Below are positions 51,786-60,154 of a DNA stretch of 64,000 nt, piece after piece. Under the pieces are notes generated by a model. That model did no database searches. It saw nothing but the letters and a program-made list of their open reading frames with translations, and was not told the origin of the DNA. The stretch's first letter is position 1. Every line of letters begins with the position of its first letter. Made by a program: the position numbers and the translations under genes. Source of the DNA: Bacterioplanoides sp965200585 (GTDB lineage Bacteria; Pseudomonadota; Gammaproteobacteria; Pseudomonadales; Oceanobacteraceae); assembly GCF_965200585.1 (NCBI RefSeq), contig NZ_OZ241361.1; one strand, written 5' to 3'.

Positions 51786-52514
51786 ATGCGTATCGCTGCC
51801 ATGATTTTCTTATTATTCATTGCCTGCGCTACCTGTGCCGACAAGCAGGTTCGCCTCACATCGTTACAATGGCCACCCTACTCAGGCCAGCAATTAACCG
51901 AACAGGGTGCCTCAATCGCCGTTGCCAAAGCTGCGTTTGCGGCGATGGGTTATACCCTGACCGTCGATTTTTTCCCCTGGAGCCGTGCGGTGGCTCAGGC
52001 CCGACAGAATGCAACCTACGCCGGTTACTTTCCGGAGTATTACTCCGATGAAGTTGCTCAATACTTTATTTACTCTGACCCTATTGGCTCAGGCCCACTG
52101 GGTTTTGTTGAGAGATCCGACCAGCCAATAGACTGGCAGACGCTGGATGATTTAAAAGGCAAACGCATTGGTGTTGTGCAGGACTACGTCAATACTGAAG
52201 CATTTGATCAACGAGTTCAGTCCGGTGATTTAACAACCGAAGCTGTAATGAGCGATCGCAGCAACCTTCTTAAGCTGGTTAATGGTCGTATTGATCTGGC
52301 TGTGATTGATCCCAATGTGATGGAATACCTGTTAAACAGTGATCCGATATTCGCCGACAAATCCGACAAGGCACGCATCAACAAACAGCTTTTGGCGTAT
52401 AAAAATTTATTTATCTGCTTTAAAAAAACAGCCGAAGGCCAGCACATCGCTGATATTTTTAACCAGGGGCTTAAGAAAATTGATATTGATGCCATTATGG
52501 CAAAGCATCTTTAA
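51786..52514 (+). CDS. Extracellular solute-binding protein, family 3
   Basis: The 242-aa product has a signal peptide (cleavage near CATCA, about residue 18) and an SBP family 3 fold: VRLTSLQWPPYSGQQLTEQG, DFFPWSRAVAQARQ, DLKGKRIGVVQDYVNTEAFDQ and DLAVIDPNVMEYLLN. Such proteins bind amino acids or related polar ligands. No ABC permease or ATPase gene is adjacent, so it is an orphan; some orphans of this kind act as sensors or work with distant transporters. Ligand unknown. Confidence 0.87.
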   Translation: MRIAAMIFLLFIACATCADKQVRLTSLQWPPYSGQQLTEQGASIAVAKAAFAAMGYTLTVDFFPWSRAVAQARQNATYAGYFPEYYSDEVAQYFIYSDPIGSGPLGFVERSDQPIDWQTLDDLKGKRIGVVQDYVNTEAFDQRVQSGDLTTEAVMSDRSNLLKLVNGRIDLAVIDPNVMEYLLNSDPIFADKSDKARINKQLLAYKNLFICFKKTAEGQHIADIFNQGLKKIDIDAIMAKHL

Positions 52515-52535
52515 TCCATTTAAAGACCCTCTATT

Positions 52536-52835
52536 TCAGATAACAAGATCCACCACATCAGACAACAACATCGCCCCACTCACGAGCTTCTCTTTATCGC
52601 GCTTGTGCAGCTGCTTAATCCGGTATTCGGCTTTCAGCGCCTGACTGCGATCACCCATCAACTGTTGATACACCAGCGTTAATGGCCCTTTTCCTTTCAG
52701 CGCACGGGCTCCACGAGCACTGCCCTGGTGTTCGGCCAAACGCCGTTCCACATCGGTTGAGATACCACAATACAAACTTCCGGAGGCCATGCGTATCAGA
52801 TAGACGCTCCAGACGGCTTTTGGCTTTTCATCCAC
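52536..52835 (-). CDS. GIY-YIG nuclease-like protein (YhbQ/UPF0213 type)
   Basis: The 99-aa single-domain GIY-YIG protein shows VYLIRMASGSLYCGISTDVERRLAEH at the N terminus (GIY-like LYCGIS and the catalytic Arg region), then GARALKGKGPLTLVY and the C-terminal Glu-containing ALKAEYRIKQL. It lacks the UvrC or homing-endonuclease extensions. The biological role of this family is not settled. It converges on the preceding solute-binding gene with a 21-bp gap. Confidence 0.92.
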   Translation of the reverse strand: MDEKPKAVWSVYLIRMASGSLYCGISTDVERRLAEHQGSARGARALKGKGPLTLVYQQLMGDRSQALKAEYRIKQLHKRDKEKLVSGAMLLSDVVDLVI

Positions 52836-52935
52836 TGGCTGAATTTTCCTCTACTGTCATCACTGAAAAATCAGTATGGTACACGACCTGGCTGTTATCT
52901 CCTGAGCGTTATCCGCTGAATCCTGCGAGTCTTCT

Positions 52936-53592
52936 ATGCATCATATTTTCCGCGACCCCGTAAGTGGTCTGACCCACCTGGCAGGGGCAGTATTTGCCAT
53001 TGTGGCCCTCTGTATTCTCAGCGTACAAGCGGCTTTGTATGGCAATGCCTGGCATATGGTGTCGTTCGCCATTTTTGGTGCCTGTATGTTTCTGATGTTT
53101 GCCAGCAGCGCGCTGTATCATCTGCTGCATGCCAGTGAGGAGGTAATTCGCTGGCTGAAACGACTGGACCATATGGCCATCTTCCTGATGATTGCCGGGT
53201 CTTATACCCCGGTTTGTCTGATCGCACTGCATGGCAGTACCGGCTGGATTTTATTCAGTGTTGTCTGGAGCCTGGCCGTTGCGGGCATTGTGTTAAAACT
53301 TGTCTGGCTCAGTGCGCCACGCTGGTTATCCACCGTGATTTATCTGGCGATGGGCTGGATGGTGGTGTTTGCCGCTGGCCCAGCGATGGAAACCATCCCG
53401 GAAAATGCCCAGTGGTGGATTGTCTACGGCGGCCTGAGTTACACCATCGGTGCCATCGTCTATGCATTAAAGTGGCCTGACCCCTGGCCACGCTGGTTTG
53501 GCTTCCATGAAATCTGGCACTTATTTGTGATGGGCGGCGTGTTCTGCCACTTCTGGGCCTTTGCCTTTTATATGGCGGATATTCCGATATGA
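52936..53592 (+). CDS. Hemolysin III / TrhA family PAQR membrane protein
   Basis: The 218-aa integral membrane protein has seven likely membrane segments. PAQR signature residues are present: SALYHLLHA (His), LDHMAIFLMIAGSYTPV, and C-terminal HEIWHLFVMGGVFCHFWAF with the metal-binding His residues. In E. coli TrhA helps keep membrane fluidity balanced against FabA; the haemolysin name is historical. Its stop overlaps the arfB start (ATGA), so the two are coupled. Confidence 0.94.
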   Translation: MHHIFRDPVSGLTHLAGAVFAIVALCILSVQAALYGNAWHMVSFAIFGACMFLMFASSALYHLLHASEEVIRWLKRLDHMAIFLMIAGSYTPVCLIALHGSTGWILFSVVWSLAVAGIVLKLVWLSAPRWLSTVIYLAMGWMVVFAAGPAMETIPENAQWWIVYGGLSYTIGAIVYALKWPDPWPRWFGFHEIWHLFVMGGVFCHFWAFAFYMADIPI

Positions 53593-54029
53593 GCCTGCCA
53601 CTGATCGATAATGACGCACTCTGCATCAGCCACAACGTTTGTCTGCCGCTGTACAAAATTGAACTGAGCGCCATTCGTGCTCAGGGAGCCGGTGGTCAGA
53701 ATGTGAATAAAGTATCCAGTGCCATTCATCTGCGCTTTGATGTCCACGCTTCCGGCTTACCCGAGTTTTATCGTGAACGTTTACTGGCATTAAAAGACCA
53801 GCGCCTCAGTAAAGACGGCATCATTATTATCAAAGCCCAACAGTTCCGTACTCAGGAAAAGAACCGCGAAGATGCGTTGCAGCGGCTACAAAGCCTGATT
53901 CGCTCGGTCGCCAAAACCGAACGCAAACGCATTGCCACCAAACCTACCAAAGGCTCACAAAAGCGCCGGGTAGACAGCAAGGTGAAACGTGGGCAAACCA
54001 AAAATATGCGCCGCAAGGTGGATTATTAA
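53589..54029 (+). CDS. arfB: Alternative ribosome-rescue factor B (peptidyl-tRNA hydrolase)
   Basis: Rescues ribosomes stalled at mRNA ends. The 146-aa product has the release-factor GGQ motif at residues 35-37 (RAQGAGGQNVNKVSSAIHLR) and a basic C-terminal tail (KRIATKPTKGSQKRRVDSKV, then KRGQTKNMRRKVDY) that fits the empty mRNA channel. This is the YaeJ/ArfB length, not a full class I release factor. Translation is coupled to the upstream trhA-like gene by a 4-base overlap. Confidence 0.95.
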   Translation: MSLPLIDNDALCISHNVCLPLYKIELSAIRAQGAGGQNVNKVSSAIHLRFDVHASGLPEFYRERLLALKDQRLSKDGIIIIKAQQFRTQEKNREDALQRLQSLIRSVAKTERKRIATKPTKGSQKRRVDSKVKRGQTKNMRRKVDY

Positions 54030-54060
54030 CACACTGCCCGGCTGGCGCATGTCAGAGTAC

Positions 54061-54092
54061 TTGTTCTCTTATTTATTGTAGTTACAATAAAT
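54061..54092 (+). promoter_or_regulatory. brnTA promoter with palindromic operator
   Basis: A perfect inverted repeat, ATTTATTGTA-GT-TACAATAAAT arms at 54071-54080 and 54083-54092, ends one base before the brnT ATG. It overlaps a promoter with TTGTTC (54061-54066), a 16-bp spacer and TACAAT (54083-54088). BrnA-type antitoxins repress their own promoter, so this is the likely operator. Confidence 0.65.
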
Positions 54093-54093
54093 T

Positions 54094-54622
54094 ATGGATA
54101 TCGAATACGACAGCCACAAAAATCAGCACAATATTGAACAAAGAGGCATCAGCTTTGAGCTAGGGCCTGTTAACACTATTTAGATCTTTGCTGCTGGCAG
54201 TCAGTTTTTTCATGAGTAAGGCATGAGGAGCGTGGTTTAACGAGTTAAATAAGCAACGAATAACACAGCTCAGGGAAAAACTGACGCCAGCCCTTCGGGT
54301 TATGACTGAAAATCCCTCACTCTGTGTTGCTCATCATTCATTTAACCCGTTAAACATCATTCTTCGCGCCTTGATTGAAAGATTTTCAGTCATGACAGCG
54401 TGATCGAAATAGTGTTAACAGGCCCTAGAGAAACACTTTGATTTCTCTGATGTGCTGGAAGTGGATCAACGGATTAATGGCGAACTGCGCCACTTTGCAT
54501 TGGGCAGGATTCAAGGAAGATTATACGCACTGGTTTATACGCTGCGTGGCGATGTTATTCGAGTTATCAGTCTGCGAAAAGCCAATCAGCGAGAGGTACG
54601 CCGCTATGAACAACAAGATTGA
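54094..54622 (+). pseudogene. brnT: BrnT-type toxin gene disrupted by a MITE
   Basis: The first 23 codons (MDIEYDSHKNQHNIEQRGIS, FEL) run to 54162, then the MITE-like element intervenes and the frame stops inside it at 54183. The rest resumes at 54428 as EKHFDFSDVLEVDQRINGEL and ends RKANQREVRRYEQQD at 54619, stop 54620-54622. Joining across one TA copy gives an 87-aa protein with the BrnT/DUF497 pattern (ISFEL-type N terminus, HFALGRIQGRLYALVYTLRG, RVISLRKANQRE, RRYEQ). BrnT toxins are RNases. The C-terminal end overlaps the brnA start by 17 bases, as is usual in brnTA. The toxin must be inactive as the sequence stands. Confidence 0.88.
54163..54425. mobile_element. 263-bp MITE-like element
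   Basis: It has 19-bp perfect terminal inverted repeats (GGGCCTGTTAACACTATTT and its complement) and duplicated TA at each edge (54161-54162 and 54426-54427). It has no coding capacity. Internal near-palindromes continue inward (GTTTAAC-type arms, 15 of 16) and the centre at 54291-54299 is CCCTTCGGG, so almost the whole element can fold on itself. TA duplication fits transposases of the IS630 or IS5 (IS427-group) type; the parent IS is not in the window. CTAG duplication is an equally valid reading because the ends are symmetric. Confidence 0.9.
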
Positions 54623-54860
54623 TTCAACAATCAGCGACGCTGAAAACCCAGAATGGAGCGACGACATGTTTGCTCATGCTCGTCGTGGGCCTGCCGCCGC
54701 ACTCAAAGCCCGCGGCCGCCCTAAATCCGAGATTACCAAAGTACAGAAAACCTTGCGTTTATCACCGGATGTAATTGAGTTCTTTCAGGCGGGTGGTAAA
54801 GGCTGGCAGACACGAATTGATGATGTTTTAAAAGAATACGTTAAAAGCCATCAGGCTTGA
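54606..54860 (+). CDS. brnA: BrnA-family antitoxin
   Basis: The 84-aa product begins MNNKIDSTISDAENPEWSDD and carries the BrnA C-terminal region KVQKTLRLSPDVIEFFQAGGKGWQTRIDDVLKEYVKS (residues about 46-81), a ribbon-helix-helix-like fold. The ATG at 54606 overlaps the end of brnT by 17 bases. A longer frame from 54438 is not coding, since it is the out-of-frame reading of brnT. The antitoxin is intact while its toxin is broken. It could still repress the palindromic promoter, or be free to drift. Confidence 0.88.
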   Translation: MNNKIDSTISDAENPEWSDDMFAHARRGPAAALKARGRPKSEITKVQKTLRLSPDVIEFFQAGGKGWQTRIDDVLKEYVKSHQA

Positions 54861-54876
54861 CGGCTTGCGCAGCACT

Positions 54877-55707
54877 TTATCCGCGCCCACGATGTTTTTT
54901 AATCAGGTCGTAGGCGGTTTGAATTTCCTGAGTCTTTTCCTTTGCCAGCTTCATCATGGCTTCCGGCAGACCTTTGGCCAGCAGTTTATCCGGATGATGC
55001 TGGCTCATCAGTTTACGATAAGTCTTCTTTAGTTCGGCATCCGATACCGATGGCTCAACACCTAATACCGCGTACGCATTGGCCAGCTGTTGTTGCGCAC
55101 TCTTCTGCCCGCGGCTGCGCTGCCCGGATACCGCGGCTTTGACCCGGCCATGAATCCATTCAAACTGAAACGCATTGATCCCAAGTTGGACACATAACTG
55201 GCTGAACAGCTTACGCTCGGCCACCGATAATTCGCCATCGGCATAAGCCACACTCAGCTGAATTTCGAGAAACATCTGCGCCAATGACGCCCGCTGACTG
55301 ATGGCTCGTTTCAGTGAAGCCAGATCAGGCCCCAGTTCAAAATCTGTTTGTTTACCTTCGCTGAAATAGGCAATGGCTTGCTGGCGCTGACGACCGGATA
55401 ACCCCATCTGATCCATGATGTAGGTAGCGGCAGCAATTTCAGATTCGCTGACACGGCCATCCACTTTGGCCAGCTTGCCCATAACCCGGAAGGTAGTACG
55501 GAAAAACACCTGCTGTACCGATTTCTGACCATTGTTCGGATTCAGCACCGAGGCATTAATATCCGCCGCCGCATCATTACCCAGCAACAAACGGCCGAAG
55601 CTCTGATCAAATAAATGGCCGGCAAACGCTCCAATTAACAGGCCAAACGGGCCGCCGGTTAATAAACCAAACGCACCGCCCACCAGTTTGCCGATAAAAA
55701 AGTTCAT
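54877..55707 (-). CDS. djlA: Membrane-anchored DnaJ-like co-chaperone DjlA
   Basis: The product of about 276 aa has an N-terminal glycine-rich membrane segment (MNFFIGKLVGGAFGLLTGGPFGLL), a TerB-like helical domain (about 60-190), and a C-terminal J domain with HPD in MSQHHPDKLLAKG. In E. coli DjlA works with DnaK and affects capsule synthesis through Rcs. I chose the ATG at 55707, with AGGACAAGG just before it; 55722 is the other candidate. It lies 23 bp after murU on the same strand. Confidence 0.94.
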   Translation of the reverse strand: MNFFIGKLVGGAFGLLTGGPFGLLIGAFAGHLFDQSFGRLLLGNDAAADINASVLNPNNGQKSVQQVFFRTTFRVMGKLAKVDGRVSESEIAAATYIMDQMGLSGRQRQQAIAYFSEGKQTDFELGPDLASLKRAISQRASLAQMFLEIQLSVAYADGELSVAERKLFSQLCVQLGINAFQFEWIHGRVKAAVSGQRSRGQKSAQQQLANAYAVLGVEPSVSDAELKKTYRKLMSQHHPDKLLAKGLPEAMMKLAKEKTQEIQTAYDLIKKHRGRG

Positions 55708-55730
55708 GCCTTGTCCTGTCATAGCGAGTG

Positions 55731-56438
55731 TTATGCGTCTGCCGCTGATGTCTGCAACTGTTGCTCTAAAGCCTGTAAACGCTCAGGGGTTCCTACATCG
55801 ACCCAGTCTGCGTTTAAAGGTTCACCAATAATCTGCTGTCGTGCCATGGCCTGACGTAATAACGGTGCTAATGGCCGTACTCCCGGCTCAACCCCTACAA
55901 ACAAAGCTGGCGACAACACACTGATGCCGGAGAAAGTAACCCCTTGATGCACAGCCTGTGGCCCTAAAATGCCAGAGTTGGTTAATTCAAAATCGCCATT
56001 AGGGTTATGCGCTGGATTATCGGTCAGCCCTAACCAGCCTGCCATCTGGCTTTGTTGAATTTGATCAGATTTTGCAAAGGCCTGGGCATAATCCCAGTTG
56101 CTCCAGACATCGCCGTTAATTAATAAAAAAGGATCAGTGCCTTCGCTCATTAACAAGGGTAATGCCTGCACAATGCCACCCGCGGTTTCCAGTGCTTCAG
56201 TTTCGGCGGAGTAACGAATCGAGCAACCCAGCTTATGACCATCCCCCAGCTCTTGTTCAATCATCTGGCCGAGATAGGCATGATTAATCACGATATCGCG
56301 AATACCAGCCGCCACCAGCTTCTCAATATGGTGCTGAATCAGCGGTTTGCCCACCAGCTTAAGCAATGGCTTCGGGCAGTGATCGGTTAGCGGTGCCATA
56401 CGTGTGCCCCGCCCGGCAGCCAGAATCATGGCCTTCAT
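55731..56438 (-). CDS. murU: N-acetylmuramate 1-phosphate uridylyltransferase
   Basis: Makes UDP-MurNAc from MurNAc 1-phosphate in the peptidoglycan recycling shunt that bypasses fosfomycin-sensitive de novo synthesis. The 235-aa nucleotidyltransferase has MILAAGRGTRMAPLTDHCPK at the start, INGDVW for metal binding, and NADWVDVGTPERLQ near the end. The start ATG overlaps the amgK stop by 4 bases (ATGA). AmgK-MurU occurs in Pseudomonas and relatives and not in E. coli. Confidence 0.95.
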   Translation of the reverse strand: MKAMILAAGRGTRMAPLTDHCPKPLLKLVGKPLIQHHIEKLVAAGIRDIVINHAYLGQMIEQELGDGHKLGCSIRYSAETEALETAGGIVQALPLLMSEGTDPFLLINGDVWSNWDYAQAFAKSDQIQQSQMAGWLGLTDNPAHNPNGDFELTNSGILGPQAVHQGVTFSGISVLSPALFVGVEPGVRPLAPLLRQAMARQQIIGEPLNADWVDVGTPERLQALEQQLQTSAADA

Positions 56439-57502
56439 GCTGTCACTCCATTGGCGTCTACCGCATGAGCGGCAAAGTGTTGTTCTAACGCGGGCATAAA
56501 GGATTGCTGCAACCACTGATGGAAAGCGGCCAGTTGTGGATAGTCAGCACTTACCTCCAGTAAATAACGGCAGGTATTGGGAATATCATTCAGGTAACCG
56601 TCTTTACCATCGCGCAGATGTAGCCGGGCAAAAATCCCAGCGGCTTTTAAATGACGTTGCAGTCCCATCCAGTCAAAATCTTGTTTGAAGCGTGCCCAAT
56701 TATGCGGGTAAATACCGGCCGCCTGTGCCTTTTGCCAATATTGTTTTGCTAATTCCTGCACCAATGCATCCGGCCAACGCACATAACAATCCCGTAACAG
56801 CGATACCAGATCGTAACTCGCCGCTCCCACTACGGCATCCTGAAAATCAATCACACCTAATGTCTGGTCGGCTTTAATCATCAGGTTGCGGGAATGAAAA
56901 TCACGATGCACGACTACTTGAGGCTGAGCCAGCGCCTGATCACGCAGCAAAGCAAAGGTCTGGTGCAACATGGTCAGTTCCTGCGGAGCCAGCGTCAGCT
57001 GTAACTTTTGCGTACACAACCAATCAATAAACAAGCTCATCTCCTGATCGAGCAATGCCTGGTCGTAAGCCGGTAAGTCTGAAGTTGGCAGCGCCTGAAT
57101 GGCTAACAGCTGATCAATAGATTGACTGTAGAGTTGTGTTGCGGTGGTCAAGTCGTTGCGGTCTGCGTGTAGCGCTGGCCACAACAGTTCATCACCAAAA
57201 TCTTCCAGCAACATAAAACCCCGCTCAAAATCATGCGCCAGTACCTGAGGTACCGCCACCTGATGTTGGTGCCAGGCCTGTGCGATGCGCACAAACCGCG
57301 GGTTATCTTCTTTATCAGCGGGGGCATCCACCAGAATCCAGCGCTGCTCATGCCCTTGGTCATCGGTGTGTAGCAGACGAAAATAGCGACGAAAGCTGGC
57401 ATCGCCGGATACTACCTGTGGTTGTGGATTCACATTCAGTTCAGTCTGCTGTTGGATGATATCCACAGCCCAGTGCGCGAGTTCATCCCGACGCTGATCC
57501 AT
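56435..57502 (-). CDS. amgK: Cell wall sugar kinase AmgK
   Basis: Phosphorylates MurNAc (and GlcNAc) at the anomeric position for MurU. The 355-aa protein has an aminoglycoside-phosphotransferase-like fold: N-terminal VSGDASFRRYFRL, catalytic VHRDFHSRNLMI and metal-binding GVIDFQDAVVGAASYDLVSLLRDC. Operon with murU (4-bp overlap) and djlA; divergent from lptD, the order found in Pseudomonas. Confidence 0.95.
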   Translation of the reverse strand: MDQRRDELAHWAVDIIQQQTELNVNPQPQVVSGDASFRRYFRLLHTDDQGHEQRWILVDAPADKEDNPRFVRIAQAWHQHQVAVPQVLAHDFERGFMLLEDFGDELLWPALHADRNDLTTATQLYSQSIDQLLAIQALPTSDLPAYDQALLDQEMSLFIDWLCTQKLQLTLAPQELTMLHQTFALLRDQALAQPQVVVHRDFHSRNLMIKADQTLGVIDFQDAVVGAASYDLVSLLRDCYVRWPDALVQELAKQYWQKAQAAGIYPHNWARFKQDFDWMGLQRHLKAAGIFARLHLRDGKDGYLNDIPNTCRYLLEVSADYPQLAAFHQWLQQSFMPALEQHFAAHAVDANGVTA

Positions 57503-57598
57503 GCTGGCCTCTCAGAGTTAGTCGTTCTAGAATTGGCCGCCCCATGTCATAATGGCGGGCGTCCGGATTAACAGCCGTAATGTAACACAGATAACCAA

Positions 57599-60154
57599 AT
57601 GGACAGGCGCTTCACAGCCACTATGACAACACTTATCAAAAAATTCCGATCTGCCAGAAAATTTGGTCTTATCACCCCGGTATTTACCTTGTCCATCAGC
57701 CTTGTCGCCAGCCATACCGCTCAGGCCCAGCAAGCTGCGTCCAGCCAACCGGGTTATCTGAACTGGTATCCCAAATCGTTGCTGACTGAAGACGAACTAG
57801 CCGCAACACCTGAGTTTTGCTCCGGCAGCTATCGACTGTCTGAGATTCCGGCGTTATCCGATGAGCGGATTGAAGTGGAAGCTGACAGCTCAACGCGAGA
57901 GAAAAACGGTGACACCCAATTCTCGGGTGATGTCGAGTTTAAACAGCACAATCGTATTTTAACCGGCCAGCACGCCAGTTGGTTTCCGGCCACGGAATCG
58001 GGCTTTTTCAGCGGTGACGTAAAATTGCGCAGCCCACTGCTAACCCTGCACGGTGAAAAAGCCGAACTGGCTGCCGACGGAGTAATGACCTTTTCGACCA
58101 CTGAATATGCAGTACCCCAGCGTCATTTACGTGGCAGTGCCGAGACATTAAGCAGCCCGGGCGACGGCCGTTTTAAATTAGAAAACGCCACCCTGACCTT
58201 CTGCGAGCCACAAAGCAATGACTGGGATATTGCCGCGTCTGAATTAGAGATCGATCAGAATAGCGGAGTTGGCACCGCCTGGAATGCTCGCCTACGGGTA
58301 GCCGATGTGCCGGTAATGTACCTGCCGTATTACCGTTTTCCGGTGGGCGATCAGCGCACCACCGGTTTTTTAGACCCTCAAATTGCGGTTAACGGTCAGC
58401 TACAGGCGGAAGATATTCAGCTGCCATTTTACCTGAATATTGCGCCGAATCTGGATGCCACGATTACTCCGCATCATATTCTTGATCGTGGCCTGGCCTG
58501 GGAAGGTCAGCTGCGTCATAAAACCCGGTTATTCGGCGACGGTGAATTAAACCTCGGTTATCTGGGGGAAGATGATTTACAGCAGCAGGAGTACGACGAC
58601 TTCAACAATGAGCTGCCGGAAGATGCCACCAACCAAAAAGAATCCGATGAGCGCTTCCTGATTAATTACACCCAGGCAGGCCGGATTTCCCAACACTGGC
58701 AACACCGCTGGCAGTTTAATAAAGTCAGCGACAGCGACTACTTTAATGACACTAACCCTACCGGGCCGGTCAACCGCGCCACTCACCTACCCAGCAGCGG
58801 CGAAATATTCTTTGATCAGGGCAACTGGCATTTTGATGTATTAGCAGAAAGCTTCCAGACCATTGATGACAGCATTGCTCTGAGAGACCGTCCTTATCGC
58901 CGTTTGCCGGAACTGGATCTGAGTTATCAGCCCACCGTGCTGAATGACTGGCAATTAGAGCAACAACTGCAGTACACCCAATTCAGCCGTAAAGACGAAG
59001 AAGAAATCGACTTTGTTGATCAGGAGTTATCCGGCTTTGATGCCCTGAACGGACGTCGCCTGTTATCCGAAACCGCCTTGTCTTACCCGATGGAATGGCC
59101 ATTTGGCTTTGTAACGCCTAAGGCGGAATATCGTTACCGCAACTATGAACTGCTGGATGCCGACGAAACGGTTGAAGCCAATGACAATATTGAGCTGAAC
59201 TCCGCCCATGGTATTGGTCGTTATAGTTTGGATGCCGGTCTGTATTTTGACCGTGATTTTGAATGGTTTAACAGCGACTACCAACAAACGCTGGAACCAC
59301 GGGTATTCTGGGTGAAAAGCCCATATCTGGCGGGGCAGGAATTTATTCCTAACTTTGATACCGCCGAGCGCACCGTGACCTATGCCACCCTGTTTACCGG
59401 TGATCGCTTCAGTGGTGGTGACCGTCTGGCCGATCTGGATCAGGTCAGTGTAGGCCTGACCTCACGTTTTATACGGGATGATGGTCTGGAACAATTCCGC
59501 GCCAGTATCGGTCGTATTTATTACAACGAAGATCGCCGGGTACAGCTGGCAGGCAGCGCGGCGGGGCTGGCCGAGCTGGATCAGGAGAGCACTCAGGCAA
59601 CTTCCAGTACACTGGGCGAAGTGGAGTGGAACCCAAGCGAACAGCTGTCTCTGTACCACACGCTGGAATGGGACCCCTACGAAGACTACGCCAAACAGCG
59701 TCGTTACGGTTTGCGCTTTGAAACCCAGCAGAATCGTATGTTGAATATCGCCACCAATACGGTGCAGGAGTACAACGAAACGGACGACCGCTTTGATATT
59801 ACAACCAAACAGCTGGACTGGGGCTTTTTCTGGGCGCTTAACCAGAGTTGGGGCATCGTTGGCCGCCAGTTGCGCGATTTACGCTCCTACGACAGCGATG
59901 AAGCTCGCCCGGTCAGCAACGTACTGGAATCATTAGCTGGTTTTGAGTATCAGAACTGCTGCTGGCGTTTCCAGATGTTATACCGCGAATCGACTTCCTC
60001 GGATAATGATCGCGAAGAATTCAGTACAGACAAACGCTATGGCTTTATACTCAGCATCCAGTTAAAAGGCCTGACCACCTTAGGCGGTGGCTCCGATGCC
60101 CTGATTGAGGATGCAGTAACCGGTTACTCACGACGAAACTATCATGACTATTAA
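57599..60154 (+). CDS. lptD: LPS-assembly protein LptD
   Basis: Outer-membrane translocon for lipopolysaccharide. The 851-aa product has a signal peptide (to about AQAQQ, residue 44), an N-terminal OstA/LptA-like periplasmic domain (about 85-200), and a large C-terminal beta-barrel. The disulfide cysteines are visible: PEFCSGSY, LTFCEPQ and the CC pair in YQNCCWRFQM, matching the C31/C173/C724/C725 pattern of E. coli. The ATG at 57599 gives a long n-region; 57623 (MTTLIKKF) is an alternative. surA overlaps its end by 11 bases. Confidence 0.96.
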   Translation: MDRRFTATMTTLIKKFRSARKFGLITPVFTLSISLVASHTAQAQQAASSQPGYLNWYPKSLLTEDELAATPEFCSGSYRLSEIPALSDERIEVEADSSTREKNGDTQFSGDVEFKQHNRILTGQHASWFPATESGFFSGDVKLRSPLLTLHGEKAELAADGVMTFSTTEYAVPQRHLRGSAETLSSPGDGRFKLENATLTFCEPQSNDWDIAASELEIDQNSGVGTAWNARLRVADVPVMYLPYYRFPVGDQRTTGFLDPQIAVNGQLQAEDIQLPFYLNIAPNLDATITPHHILDRGLAWEGQLRHKTRLFGDGELNLGYLGEDDLQQQEYDDFNNELPEDATNQKESDERFLINYTQAGRISQHWQHRWQFNKVSDSDYFNDTNPTGPVNRATHLPSSGEIFFDQGNWHFDVLAESFQTIDDSIALRDRPYRRLPELDLSYQPTVLNDWQLEQQLQYTQFSRKDEEEIDFVDQELSGFDALNGRRLLSETALSYPMEWPFGFVTPKAEYRYRNYELLDADETVEANDNIELNSAHGIGRYSLDAGLYFDRDFEWFNSDYQQTLEPRVFWVKSPYLAGQEFIPNFDTAERTVTYATLFTGDRFSGGDRLADLDQVSVGLTSRFIRDDGLEQFRASIGRIYYNEDRRVQLAGSAAGLAELDQESTQATSSTLGEVEWNPSEQLSLYHTLEWDPYEDYAKQRRYGLRFETQQNRMLNIATNTVQEYNETDDRFDITTKQLDWGFFWALNQSWGIVGRQLRDLRSYDSDEARPVSNVLESLAGFEYQNCCWRFQMLYRESTSSDNDREEFSTDKRYGFILSIQLKGLTTLGGGSDALIEDAVTGYSRRNYHDY

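Noticed and set aside
54438..54605. N-terminal extension of the BrnA gene (140-aa frame)
   Set aside because: This segment is an out-of-frame reading of the brnT 3' part; the antitoxin starts at 54606.
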